DNA of 64,000 nt from Serinus canaria (GCF_022539315.1 NC_066321.1:4465324-4529323); one strand, 5' to 3'. Positions 1-11,103 are shown, counted from the stretch's first letter. Program-made: numbers and translations. The notes: generated by a model not told the origin, from the letters alone.

Positions 1-469
1 TTAATGACAATTACAGCCCATAGGATTCCCCCTGCAGGGTTGTGCTCTCTAACCCTAGAGTAGGATTGAACACAAGGACAAAGCCCTGGAACCTGACCTA
101 AGAGGAAGTCAGCCCTGGGAGGGGCAGGGGGTTGGACCTCCTGAGGTCCTTACAGTACCCTAAATCATTGTCTGGTTCCAAATATAGCCTTCTTCCCAAG
201 GTATTCTTTAAAGAGATGTGTAAGACTCCCTAAGGATGCACGAAGCATCTCCTCTTCTTTCCCATCTGGATTTCTGCTTTTCATTTTGCCTCCCAAAGAA
301 TCCACACTTAAAAGCACAGTTGGGGTATTAGGCTTCTTTCCAAGAGAGCTAAAGAAATATCAAGCTCCAATTAGTCTGAAACGTCTTGATTTTTTCCTGT
401 TTTGTGTTCTGAGATAGAGAAAATTAATTATGACTGTTCCCATGTAGAAAACAGAGAATTAAATACAAA

Positions 470-520
<51 letters not shown>

Positions 521-2100
521 GATTTTAATTCAATTGCCCTTTCCAGGCCTCTAAAATTTTCTTGGCTTAGTTGTTTAGGACCAAAAAAACCAAAAAAAAG
601 TGAAGGATTACACCATTTACACTCTTAAATTTTGAGAAGAAATGTGGTGAGGCTAAGAGTCAGACTCACCCTGGCATGATTTGATCAGATTGGAGGAATT
701 TACACCAGGGATTAATTTGGCCCAGGAAGTTGGTAATCATGTACCACAGATGTTACCGTATTTGAAGGCAATGGTCCATTATAGCAGAAGGAACAATATT
801 ATGCCCCAAAGGACCTATCAAGTGAATGAGATGTTGAGAGGCTTTTTACACAAACATTGATTCAGTACTGGATGCAAGATCCAAATGTGCCCAAGAAAAT
901 GAAAGACTTTGCTGGATCTTAACATTGGTGTCTCTTTTAGAGCTACCAGGGAGCATTTTAATATCACCCCCTAACTGCCTGTATGGAAATGGCCAGTTCA
1001 ATATGCAAATGGTACTTCTATTTCTTTGCCAGCAGTCTTAAAAATATTGAAAGAATGTCCTCATACATTGCTCAAAATCTTGGAATATTTTTGTCTTGAC
1101 AAAAATGTTTAATTTAGGTTCTTAATTTTTCAAATATCTATTTTTAAGTAAATGACTAATAAAATCTATACACATTTATGTATTTTGAAAACCAATCACA
1201 TTGTTCTTCATTGGAGGCCAGAGGTTAGAGGCGTATTGGAAATAGAACAATTATGGTTTGTACTCTGTGATTAAATATCAGAAGCATTAACCAGCCTCAG
1301 CATTATAGTCATAATATTAGAATAAAAATGACAGTTACTCTTGTAAAAGGCCAATAAGGTTGCCTGTGTATGAAGCTCTTCTGTAATTTCAAATTGGATA
1401 CAGACCCACATAGACTGATTCATTCCACCCACTCAAAAAAGAGGAGACTTCCCAAATCTTTCCTTTTTCCAAAGTAAGCACTGAGCCCTTTGTTATAATC
1501 CAGATGAACTCTGAATCACTGGTGGCTCCTTCCCAGCAAACCAGCTGGCTGAAGCAGGCAGCTCAGTGGCTCTGGCCTTTTGGGTTTCCATCACTGGGCA
1601 TGCTGTAAGGGGCAAAGATGATGAACTTCAAAATGAGCTTTTGTTTTCTTTACTACTTCTTTAACTGACAGTGGAAAGAACTTTCTGGGCAATTTGAAGG
1701 ATTTGGTAAAGCCCATTTAACTTGTCTTGGTGACTGCATAACAAGGTGTTTTATATCCTGACAAAATGTCATATTCACTTTCTCCTTTCTTAGCAGTTTA
1801 AGTTTTTTCCCCTGGTTGGTTTGTTTTTTCAGCAGTGCTCCTGAAAGGTCACGTGAGTCTCAAATTCTGCAGGTCTTGGCAGCAGCTGTGGACTTCTCTG
1901 CTGCTGCTGGTTTTCTGTGCATGTGTTTTATTTAGATTAAAAGGCAAAGTACATTCATTCAAGGCTTAGGCAGTTTAGCATAATTAATTGCACAATACAA
2001 ATAATTTAATTAAGTTTAAACATTGCTGAATTAAAGTCCTCATAAAGCACATTTGCTGTTTTCATAATGCCAGACATACTCTCTCTGTCTTCACTGGAGA
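1..2100. other. Non-coding stretch, no gene seen
   Basis: AT-rich DNA with frequent stops in every frame and no convincing exon. It contains the (AAT)n microsatellite annotated separately and a short polypurine tract near 585-600. An E-box (CACGTG) occurs near 1850. I see no recognisable transposon. Confidence 0.6.
473..519. repeat. (AAT)n microsatellite
   Basis: About fifteen uninterrupted AAT units follow an AT-rich lead-in. The run is perfect, so it is likely length-polymorphic. It is not linked to a recognisable retroelement tail. Confidence 0.95.
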
Positions 2101-2112
2101 TTATTTTTTCAG

Positions 2113-2169
2113 CATATTCAGCGCAAGGAAGTGGCAGAGAATAAACAGTCCCCAAAACCCAAAAACCTG
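2113..2169 (+). CDS. Candidate 57-bp cassette exon (unidentified)
   Basis: The segment is preceded by a good acceptor (TTATTTTTTCAG, ending at 2112) and followed by a donor (CTG/GTGAGG, at 2170). Its 57 bases are 19 whole codons with one open frame, beginning HIQRKEVAENKQ and rich in lysine. Length divisible by three and phase 0 at both ends would suit a skipped cassette exon. The opposite strand is also open over 2006-2188, ending in a peptide KTANVLYEDFNSAMFKLN and a stop, so the strand is uncertain. I do not recognise either peptide. Both could be chance or a conserved non-coding element. Confidence 0.22.
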
Positions 2170-2189
2170 GTGAGGGCCCCTTGCACATG

Positions 2190-3620
2190 TAAGAAGGGGG
2201 TCAAGTGCTCTTCCTATAAGACAAGTGTTGGATGAACATAGTTTTGAAAAGGCTGAAATGATTTGTGGCACCCTCTGCCCCTCCAGTGCTCTCCTGGACA
2301 GGTTGCCCTTGCCCTAAATAACTCCATATTGTATTGCTGTGTTGTGTTTGACACGTCTGTCCTACAGAAAATGGATTGAACCTGTCTGTCAGCCCCATGT
2401 GCTCTCCAGACAATTCTGATTTCTTCATTACTCTTCCCATGATTGTATGTCTTTTAGTGACTTAAAAATGAGGTCTTCATCAAGTTGGCAATCCCTTGGG
2501 GCTCACGGGTCCCCCAACACCCCAACCATTTTAATCTAATTTATTATGCTGATAGAAATTAAGTGCTGCTGTCACTGCTGCACAGGGGAGAGGGAGCAAA
2601 GTGCTGTGAGATCTCAGAGACCCAACCTCCACCCAGAGGGACCATGGTGTGTCCTCCAAGAGTTTTGTCCTTAAACCTGCTCATTCCTTTCAGCTCAGTC
2701 ACTGTTTTCACCTCCATAATGCAGTCGCTGCTAGTTATGCCTAGCACTGCATATTTCTGCCTTTCTGCTACTCAAGAAAAAGGTTAAGAACGAAAATATC
2801 TGCCAGCTAAGGTATTTTCTACTGTTTTTCCAAGATAGAGTCCAGCTGACACATTTTGTATTGACAGCTGGTGAAATGTTCACAAAAATGACATCTGCCC
2901 ATTAAAAATATCCCCTCTTACTTTTCCTTATCCCCAGGGATTTCAAGACTGCAAATCATTTTCATGAGAGATGTAACCTTAGATCAAGCTATATAAAAAT
3001 ACATCACTTCCATCAAGTGAAATAATCACAGTGTGATACAGGAATATTAAACAACTGCCTTCCCGCGTGGCGTGCACGGGAATTTTTGGAGTTTTCCTCT
3101 CAGTGCCTCCAATTGTTATTTCATATTGTGACACCTGTAATTGTATATAGCAATCTAGACTTTAAAATCCTGACAAGGCTGCTCTGGGTTCCACTGCATA
3201 CATAAATCCATCACAGCAGATGAGATAGATTTTAAATTGATGGTACCACACCAAGCACTGAAATAAAAGCAGTAGCTTCACTTATCCTTGTAGACTAATA
3301 GCTGCAAATGATTTTATGAATCATTAGTTCAGATCCTATAGTCCTACCCATTTGAAACCATTTCTAGATTAATGCCTTTTTGTCTGTGATATGATATTAA
3401 TAGGCAACTGAAAAGCATGCAGTTTCTAGTGCTTTGTCACAGCAACATCTTAGTAATGGGAGGCAGTTTGTAGTATTGGAATAAATGATGGATTGCTGGG
3501 AGTTGGATAACCGGCAGTTTTTTCAGGAGACTGTCTCCTGAGAGCTAGTGTCCAGTGAGAAAATATGAATTCTGAGCATGGATTGCCTACTGCTGAGTAG
3601 TTCTGTTTAGATGATAATTG
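2190..3620. other. Non-coding stretch, no gene seen
   Basis: No exon with matching splice sites or recognisable repeat was found. Two overlapping short open frames on opposite strands at 2559-2787 resemble no family I know and are most simply chance. Confidence 0.55.
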
Positions 3621-3627
3621 TTGTGCT

Positions 3628-4152
3628 CTCCTGAGACCCCACCATCAGTGCTGTGTCCAGCTTTGGGGCCATCAGTATAAGGATGTGGAGCTGCTGGAGT
3701 GAATCCAGAGGGGGCCATGGAGATGCTCCAAGGGCTGGAGCCTCTCTGCTCTGGAGCCAGGCTGGGAGAGCTGGGGGTGCTCACCTGGAGAAGGCTCCAG
3801 GGAGACCTCAGCCCCTTCCAGTGTTTAAAGGGGCTCCAGAAGAGCTGGAGAGTAACTTGGGACCAGATTAAGGAGTAGAGGACAAGAGGGAATGGATCTG
3901 AAATTACAGACATTATGTTTAGATCAGATGCTGGGGAAAAATTATTCCCTGTGAAGGTGGTGAGGCCCTGGCACAGAGTACCCAGAGAAGCTGTGGCTGC
4001 CCCTGGATGCCTGGAAGTGTCCAAGGCCAGGCTGGACAGGGCTTGAGCAACCTGGTCTAGTGGAAGGTGTCCCTGCCCATGGCAGGGGAGCTGGAACAAG
4101 ATGAACTTTAAGTTCCTTCCCAAGTCACACCAGTCTGTGATTCTGTCATTCT
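3628..4152 (+). mobile_element. CR1 LINE, 5'-truncated, 3' end
   Basis: The sequence follows the avian CR1 3' consensus. It starts near the 'ACCCCACC...GTGTCCAGCTTTGGGG' block and passes through 'GGCTGGGAGAGCTGGGG', 'CCCTGTGAAGGTGGTGAGGCCCTGGCACAG' and 'GTGTCCCTGCCCATGGCAGGGG'. It ends at a tail resembling TGTGATTCTGTCATTCT. Only the end of the reverse-transcriptase ORF and the 3' UTR remain, and stops break the frame, so it is dead. Divergence suggests an old insertion. A 178-codon open frame on its antisense strand is a by-product. Confidence 0.93.
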
Positions 4153-4154
4153 AG

Positions 4155-5035
4155 GCACAGGGCTTTCTGTAAGCTTAATAATCATACAAAAGCTTCAAAT
4201 GGAGCTCTTTATAAATTTACTCTGAGTAATTTATAAATATGTATAATGAGAAAAACTATTTAAGTGGTTATTTTAAAGTAAATGAGTCTCAACCACTACC
4301 TTTCAGTTTGCAGTAAAATTGTGTGAAAAAATAAAACCTGGTGTGCCTGTTCCTATTCAGGCAAGTAGAATAACACTTGTATTTTCCACCTTCCTATCCT
4401 CCTTCCTAGGGAATTTGGGGTCTCTGCTCCCACTACGTGCACAGAGCCAGGGAGCTGAGGCTCTTCCCTGTTCTTATTTAGACAGTGATGGTATGATGTC
4501 ACATCTTAACATGACAGCAGGGAAAAATCTATGGATCTGTTGTTACTTAATTAGCTCTCTTTATCATGCTGCTGAATCCAGGAGGATCAGAGGTTAGTAA
4601 TAACAATGTGATAGAAGGACTTGCAGTGCTGGAGGGCTGATACTTGAAAGGGATGTGCTTTCTGTAATGATAAGGTCGAGGAAAATTTTGCAGTTTTAAT
4701 GTTGTTATTGCTGCATTTAGTTTGCTTTTCTTTCTACAGTGGAGTAGTAAATGATGTTGGATTTGTTTTCTTTTGTGTCTCACATGAGAGACTGACATCC
4801 ATTTATACCTAATTTGAAACAAAAGTTAGAAGCACAACCTTTTTTTTTTTCCTCCTTGCACACTATTCTGAATTTCTCAGCTACAGTGCTAAAAATAATA
4901 GAAGTCTGTCTCTTTACTGGTCATCTGTAAATAAACCTTGCAGGCATGCCTACATTTTAAACTCAGTATAATCTTACCATAAATTCACAGGTGCAAAAGT
5001 CAGATTCTGCTATCGACGTTCTAACACTTTTAAGG
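4155..5035. other. Non-coding stretch, no gene seen
   Basis: AT-rich DNA with a short T-run near 4840. I see no recognisable repeat, and the small open frames at 4319-4822 lie on both strands without splice context. Confidence 0.5.
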
Positions 5036-5091
5036 CTTTTTTAATTTTATATTTAGATCCTGCCACGAGACTCATTCTTGAGTCTCTGAGC

Positions 5092-5198
5092 TCAGTCCTT
5101 GAGCACACACAGGCTGACATTGACGCCTGCCGAACGTGCTGTGCAGGGTGCAGGAGAGTTATCTCCACCATTATGTGCCTCCGTGCTCCTTAAATAAG
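5092..5198 (-). CDS. Candidate terminal exon, minus strand (unidentified)
   Basis: Read on the minus strand, this begins directly after one of the strongest acceptors in the window, a 25-base pyrimidine tract of C and T at 5202-5227 followed by CAG. If the previous exon leaves one base, 34 codons are open to a TGA at 5092-5094. If it leaves none, the frame gives Leu-Ile-stop. The exon candidate 350 bp upstream (5547-5751) ends on a whole codon, so a two-exon model would end that protein two residues after the junction. An ATTAAA poly(A)-signal variant lies at 5040-5045, about 50 bp downstream. I do not recognise the product. Confidence 0.25.
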
Positions 5199-5546
5199 CT
5201 GGAGGAATGGGAGGGGGGAGGAGGTAAGAACAAGGTTTCCAGAGGATGGCTGTGCACACCTGGGAAGATGGATGGCTGTCACACCCAGCAGAAGCAGGAG
5301 GCTTCTTCAGCCCAATGTGACCCACATTCCTGCTGGAGGAGAGCACGGCACAAAGTCAGTGTCACTCTCCCTCTTCCCAAGTTTCTCTTGTTTTTGTTGT
5401 TTTTCTCCATTCAGGTTTAATTACAGAGGAATCTCATGCCATATAAATTAGAGTAACCCATGAATTTCAGCCGTGGTGCCAGAATTTCCACCAGCTGAGG
5501 AAGAGTCCTCGAGCCCTTCCGGAGGTTTGTGGGGGGCATCACGTAC

Positions 5547-5751
5547 CTGAGTCAGCCTCCTCTGTCTGGCTGCCCTAATCAATTCCTGAATGCTGTGCTC
5601 AAACATATCACGGTATTCATCAATTCCCCTCTCCAAATAAGCAAGAAAAATTCTATGAAGGTTTTTCTGTCGTTACTGATGTTCATAATGTAGCGAGATT
5701 GATGGATTGCACTGAAATCCTTGCTGTGGCAATGGTGCATTTTGAAACACG
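5547..5751 (-). pseudogene. Exon-like segment with in-frame TAA (unidentified gene)
   Basis: On the minus strand a good acceptor (TTTTCTCTTCCAG) ends at 5752 and an excellent donor (CAG/GTACGT) begins at 5546. Between them are 205 bases. After one carried base, a single frame reads 25 codons (starting VFQNAPLPQQ), a TAA at 5673-5675, then 42 codons with a protein-like composition that include YLERGIDEYRDMFEHSIQEL and end RRLTQ at the splice site. The second part is charged, helical in character and free of low-complexity sequence. The frame offset by one base is open across the first half and into the second (to the TGA just after FRN), so a one-base deletion in the A5 run at 5662-5666 is an alternative explanation. 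It could be a decayed exon, an alternative exon with a later acceptor, an assembly error, or chance. I do not recognise the family. Confidence 0.38.
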
Positions 5752-5907
5752 CTGGAAGAGAAAACAGGTTTAGTGCAGGGGTAGGCAAGAATATTTAAAG
5801 ATGTTGTGGTGAAACATGCTGGGTTTGTTAGGGATGAGACAATATTAGGAAAAAACGTGTTTGAACAAATGTGTAAATCATGAGATCAAAACCTGTACTG
5901 AGCTTGC

Positions 5908-5928
5908 AAAAAAAAAAAAAAAAAAAAA
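5908..5928. repeat. Poly(A) run, 21 A
   Basis: An uninterrupted A run on the plus strand. No processed-gene body or target-site duplication is evident beside it, so I treat it as a mononucleotide repeat. Confidence 0.9.
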
Positions 5929-5929
5929 C

Positions 5930-6689
5930 AGATTTGCAAATGCATCCTTTTAAATTCAATTTTTGTATTTTGTAATTAAAAAAATGTGGATAGTCTTTGG
6001 AAAAACCTTAGTGGTGTCTGGCACACAAAAGCCTTTACAGGAAGTAGTTAAAGGGCTTGTCAGTAAATTTAAGACATGGAGTTGCTTAGAAGTACTTAGA
6101 GCAAACATCTTACATACAAACATTTTTGTAGAATAAAAATTAGTTTTCATATATAATTTGTATCCAAAAATTAGACAGGAATAAAGGACAGGATCAGAGT
6201 AAATGAGCTCTTAGATCCTAAAATTTGTTTTTGGCAAATGTAGCATTGGCTGCTATTTTTCGGCTCCACGTGTTAATTAATGTGTGTGGAAAATGAGCAT
6301 TTAACCATTAAAAAACAAACAAAAAAATCCCTAAGAAAACCCCTATGTTTGTTCCACAAATGGCCATTACAGAACTGTCCAGTCTGCTTTTATTTATCAC
6401 TAAAAGCAGGAAAATTTCTAAAGCAGTAGAAGAAAATACATCTTTGCAAAGATAGAAAGTTGGCTTACTAAATCCCAGGAAACATGACTTCCAAAACTAA
6501 CCTGCCACTTTCATGCCAGAAACAGCATTTCACCTTGAAAACTATTTCTTGATCTTGAGCATTTGATACTCACAGCAGCTGTCTTGTGTGGTCAAGAAAA
6601 TCAGACTCTCAGGGACTTCCATACAAAGGGTCACACAAGGCTTTCAAGTCTGCTTTAGACAAATCTGAACAATCACAACAATCAAACTC
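5930..6689. other. Non-coding stretch, no gene seen
   Basis: AT-rich and stop-rich in all frames. A CACGTG E-box sits at about 6268 beside a TTAATTAA motif. Nothing else is recognisable. Confidence 0.5.
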
Positions 6690-7075
6690 CTGAATCCTCT
6701 ACTGAAAACTTTAATTTCTGCCTCCAAGATCCTCTCTGCTCTATCTTATTTTTTTTCCAGAATTATATCAAGCTCCCTTTCAAATCAGTTTGCCTATATT
6801 ACCTTCTTTGGGAAGTCTGCAAATTGTCAGAAATCTCCTAAATTCCAGTCTAAATTTATTCATGAACAATTTATAACCCCTCGGTCTTGTATGAGTATCA
6901 GCCTTCAAACTTAAATAATTCTTCTCCCTCCCTGCTGTTTACTTCCAAATGTAGCTATAAAGAATAATTGCATCCCCTCTCAGACTTCATTTTGCTAGGC
7001 TAAACAGACCAAGCTCTTTTTAATTTCCTCTTCCTTAATCATCCTACCAGGACTTGGCTGTACTTTCACAAACCA
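6690..7075 (-). mobile_element. Old degenerate CR1-type LINE fragment
   Basis: The block 'TTCATTTTGCTAGGCTAAACAGACCAAGCTCTTT' and the preceding 'GCATCCCCTCTCAGACTTC' match the antisense form of the CR1 region that reads 'aggctgaacaaacccagctc' in younger copies. The rest is C/T-rich and only loosely alignable by eye. Its divergence is far greater than that of the other CR1 copies here, suggesting an ancient subfamily. Boundaries are approximate. Confidence 0.6.
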
Positions 7076-7079
7076 AGGT

Positions 7080-8505
7080 ATGTGGAATGGCTCATGTTGC
7101 ATTTTGCTTATGCTTTCTGTGGCAGTCTAGACTCTGCTTAAAACTTACCTTCAGGAATTAGCTGTTACCAAATTTTGCAAATAAGAGAAAGTACTTGCAA
7201 GTTAATTTTAAAAAACTTATTTCTGTTTGGAGTCCTGAATATCTGTTTGATGGCAGTGCCTGTTACAGCCTAATTGCTTGGATTAGACTCAAGCCTGTGC
7301 ATTCAAACAGGCAAATGCTTCTGAGAACCCCAATTTCTCTAATTAGCTTTACTGCTCTCTGTTCCAAAAAGATGCATCTTCATTGTAGGGATGCAATTTT
7401 TGGGTTGACTCATGACTGGTCTAAAGCCATTCTGAGCAGGCTTAGAGTTGCTATAAACAGAAAAACAGCTCCTGTGCTGTCCTGCTTAATTTCATCAGTT
7501 GTGGCACAGGACAAGTTCTTCAGCCTGTGATAAGATCCATAAACTTACAGTTTTGCCTCCTTGTTGCTCATTTTGCATCTTATGCTCCTTTTGACATCTC
7601 ACCTGGTTCATCAAATTTATTTAAATACAATTTTTCACTAATTGGGTGATTAGACAGCATTCACTGTAGTCCTGCTTTTGCCCTCTGGGATTTTGACCCA
7701 GTGCAAGAAAACATTTATATTGTTCCATACTGCATAAATATTTGTGAATGAGTATTAAAATCTCAGATGTCAAGTAGAGTGCAAAAAAAGGCACTGATGA
7801 ATCTCCTTCCGTGCCCTCATTTGGTGGTGATTAGATGACCTGCCAGCCAGCTCAACGGCCCTTCAGTGATCTTATCATTTTCTGTCAGCTCCTGAAAGAG
7901 CAAATGGATAAGAGGCGAGTCTGTCTGGCAGCAGTGAGGACTCTGCTGCAGGTCTGCCTGCCATGACCTGCCCAACCCCTCCGTCACCGCAGCTGCACAT
8001 TTGGTAAATTACAGTTATCTGGGCCCTGGCAGGGGCGAGGGACCTTGGTTATTAAGAATTAGGAAGAGCAGAGAAATAGTGCAGGCAGTCAGTGGGAGAG
8101 CTGAGATGATAACTCATGGTCTCTCCACCTGGACCCCGGTGCTCTTTGTGCTAAAGTCGAGCTTATCGTGGCAAGCAGCTCTCTGAGTGAATTTTATCAG
8201 TTCCTGCAGGAGCACCTTGCAGGGGTGCCAGATTCATGATACTGCCCCAGGACGTGAGGCAGGTCTTTATATAAAGTGTCTTCAGTCTCCCAGCCCTGTG
8301 CTTTAACCTCTGGCTGTGTGTCTTCTCGGGGCTCCATTCTGGCTCAGAGGAGGGTTCAAAGGAGTGACCTCTGGGATGAACAGAAGGTCTTGGATCCTCC
8401 TCTGGGGCAGGTTGGTCTCAGTGGCAGGGAGGTGTCATGGGCTGCCTGCCTCTGTGTGCTGGGCTAAGGGACACCTGGGAGCATTGGAAGGTGGCTGTGG
8501 AAAAC
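7080..8505. other. Non-coding stretch, no gene seen
   Basis: A strong minus-strand donor motif (CTGAAG/GTAAGT, near 7148) has no open exon upstream of it. From about 7800 the DNA becomes more GC-rich, with several short overlapping open frames on the plus strand and no splice context. Confidence 0.5.
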
Positions 8506-8506
8506 C

Positions 8507-8530
8507 ACAAGGTCACCCTTGTGACCTTGT
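8507..8530. promoter_or_regulatory. Perfect 10-bp palindrome with two AGGTCA half-sites
   Basis: ACAAGGTCAC, a 4-base spacer, then GTGACCTTGT: a perfect 10-bp inverted repeat. It contains two nuclear-receptor half-sites AGGTCA/TGACCT in inverted orientation with 6 bases between them. The extended form CAAGGTCA resembles the monomer site of estrogen-related or SF-1-type receptors. It abuts the 5' end of a CR1 fragment. Binding is inference only. Confidence 0.35.
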
Positions 8531-8533
8531 AAC

Positions 8534-8625
8534 CTGGGATAGTGGAAGGAGTCCCTGCAATGGGACATGGACTGGAACTAGATAATCTTTAAGGTCACTT
8601 CCAACCCAAAGTATTCTATGATTCT
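8534..8625 (+). mobile_element. CR1 LINE 3' tail, 92 bp
   Basis: A short 5'-truncated CR1 end. It starts at 'CTGGGATAGTGGAAGG' and ends in 'TTCCAACCCAAAGTATTCTATGATTCT', the typical avian CR1 terminus. It is also the left part of the duplicated unit 8534-8742. Confidence 0.92.
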
Positions 8626-8742
8626 TCCTGTCTCCACTGCTACAGCTCTGTGGGCTTTTAGCAACTTCTCTCTTAGATTATTCTTGCAGTTTATTTCTGG
8701 TGCTCTATGTTGTATGATAATAGCTCCAAGCCAGGGAGCACA
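8534..8742 (+). repeat. Duplicated 209-bp unit, copy A
   Basis: This unit is the CR1 tail plus about 117 bp of unrelated downstream sequence (starting TCCTGTCTCCACTGCTACAG and ending CCAGGGAGCACA). It recurs at 10896-11103 in the same orientation with about 13 differences, one a single-base indel. Similarity stops abruptly at both ends. Confidence 0.9.
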
Positions 8743-8744
8743 CA

Positions 8745-10775
8745 AGGGTGCAGGTGATAGTTGGTGACTGAGTACAGGCGCAGAATTACTGAGATTCTTC
8801 TTATTTTTCTCTGTTAGAGATGGCACTAAGTGAAGCTCTCCTTTGTGTTCATGCCCTTAGAGATAGAAAAGGTACTTTAAATTATATCTGTGTTTTCAAA
8901 AGCTGAATGCTGCTTTGCCAGAAGTAAACTACTACTTAGCACTTCAGGCTTAGCCAATACCTGCCAATTAATATCAATACAGTTCTGTACCAGTGAGAGG
9001 CCACAAGGGATTGTCCTGACCTCTCAGCTGCTGGGAGCTGAGGCATTTTCAACATGAAGCCAGGGTTCCCTCTAGCTGGCTTGGATGCTACCATTATGGC
9101 AAGTGGCCACTTCCCTGCCATCCCCTCTGCTGTGCCCAGAGTCAGTGGAAGGAGGCTCACTAATTTTCAGCAGGCATTAGATCTTTTCTTAAATGGTCTG
9201 AAAGCAGACACTTGACTGTAATTTGTTTGTAGGATGTGTTATGGAGAAATTGGAACCACTCTTGATTAGGAAATTCTTCCCTTATTCAAAATGTATTAGC
9301 TGAATAGAACATACAAGTGAAGGTGCTTTCTGTAGCAGTGGATTTCTGTTTTGATAAAGTTAACCATACACTACATGCCTCAGAAATCCCTGAACCAGAC
9401 ATTTAAGAAGTGTGAATTTTTTGCCATCTTATTTGCTATAAATGCAGATTAGAAGGTGTTTTGGGACATGCAGGGCAGTAGGTGTTGGTTAAGCAAAGAC
9501 AGTTACAGAATTCCCTGTAAACACATATCTGAAGGTGAGATATGTTGGAGATAGAAATCAACATGATTCACTTGATGGCTGGTTCTGTTTTCTCCTGTAT
9601 CCCTGACATTTTGATGTGTGCAAGACAAGAGAATGGCTATTAAAGGTAAAGATGATGTCATTTATTTAAACTCCAGTAAAATATGGATTTTTCCCCCTCC
9701 AGTCCATAACTGCAGTCCCTGGAATCACCTCCCCAGAGATGCACGTGGATGCTTTATATATCTGAAGGCTGCTTTGTGGAACTACAATTGGAAAAATTCT
9801 ACAGAAAGCATCTGTGCTTTAAGTGCCAAAGCCTTCAGGCTGAAAGCAGCCCCTGGAAATACTTTTTTGAAAGCCCATATTGACAGACTGGGTTCTAAGC
9901 ATGGTTGCACTGATTATATGGCATTGCAGTCTCCTCTGGACTAAAATACACCGCTATTAGATGGATTTTTGGTCAGGTGCTATGTGAGTCTCAAAGAATG
10001 ACAACCAATATACTACAGCAGTTAGGCTTTCTTTTCTATTATTAGTGGTAACTTTCTCCTGAATATTGAAAGAATGGTGTATTTTCCACTGAAAAACTCC
10101 TGGATAAAAGACATCAGATAGCAGGGGCTGATGTTCCAATGTTCCAGAAACATTGACAGCAAAGGGAAATAGGGTCATGAAATAACAACTATTCATCTTT
10201 AAAGGGTTTTCTTACTCCCCGTGCACTGTCATTGTTTCCCTTTTGCCCCCTCCTATGTCTTTAGTTATATATCATTGCCCTAAGTCTTCCTCTCTTTTTC
10301 TTAAAGCAATTCTCAGCTTTTACCTTGGCTGCTCTGTAGACCTGTGGCCACAATTAGAGATTCACACTCATGTTCTTTCCTCTCACTTGCCTCGGGCGAG
10401 GTATTTGCAGCATCCTGAATGACAACTTTCATTTGCATGTTTTAGATGCTGATGGTGGCAGTGATCATCATCATTTCACTGTCATGGTGTGCAGCTTTTA
10501 ACCTTTTGTTATACCCATCTGTTGTCTGTGCCTCACCTTATGCTGTGGTTGTGAAATGGTTGTTGTGGGGATCATCTGCCTGGGATGGCTGTTTGTACAG
10601 CACTTTTAGCCTGATCCAGTCCTAATCCCAAACCAGAGCTTTTAATTGTTGCTGCAGTGCAAATAAATTGACAAGGTCAGGCCAGATGTTATGAAAATTA
10701 AAGCCACCTTATGTCTGCCTGTGTCAATGCCAGTGCCCTTCACTCACAGAGAGAAATGCTGTTTATGTGCCCTTA
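8745..10775. other. Non-coding stretch between the two duplicated units
   Basis: I see no repeat or gene. A 108-codon open frame at 9618-9944 has no splice context and no recognisable motif. Small C/T-rich patches occur around 10200-10320. Confidence 0.5.
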
Positions 10776-10780
10776 GCTGG

Positions 10781-10987
10781 AAAAAAATATTCCCTGTGAG
10801 AGTGGTGAGGCCCTGGCACAGGTAACCCAGAGAAGCTGTTGGTTGTCCCATCCCTGGAAGTGTTCATGGTCAGGCTGGATGGGGTTTGGAACAATCTGGG
10901 ATAGTGGAAGGAGTCCCTGCAATGGGACATGGACTGGAACTAGATGATCTTTAGGGTCACTTCCAACCCAAAGTATTCTATGATTCT
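10781..10987 (+). mobile_element. CR1 LINE 3' end, 207 bp
   Basis: It begins at 'TATTCCCTGTGAGAGTGGTGAGGCCCTGGC' and runs through 'CCATCCCTGGAAGTGTTCATGGTCAGGCTGGATGG' to the 'TATTCTATGATTCT' terminus. It extends about 115 bp further 5' than the copy at 8534. Confidence 0.93.
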
Positions 10988-11103
10988 TCCTGTCTCCAGT
11001 GCTTCAGCTCTGTGGGCTTTTAGCAACTTCTCTCTTAGATATTCTTGCAGTTTATTTCTGGTGCTCTGAATTGTGTGATGATGTCTCCAAGACAGGGAGC
11101 ACA
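10896..11103 (+). repeat. Duplicated unit, copy B
   Basis: Counterpart of 8534-8742. It shares the last ~92 bp of the CR1 plus the same non-CR1 flank, up to CAGGGAGCACA. Because this copy carries the longer CR1 body, it is the more likely source, with copy A the shorter derivative. Confidence 0.9.

Noticed and set aside
3587..4123. 178-codon minus-strand open frame
   Set aside because: It lies antisense within the CR1 element at 3628-4152 and has no known motif. It is a by-product of the repeat.
5908..5928. Poly(A) run as the tail of a processed pseudogene
   Set aside because: No coding-like body upstream and no target-site duplication could be seen.
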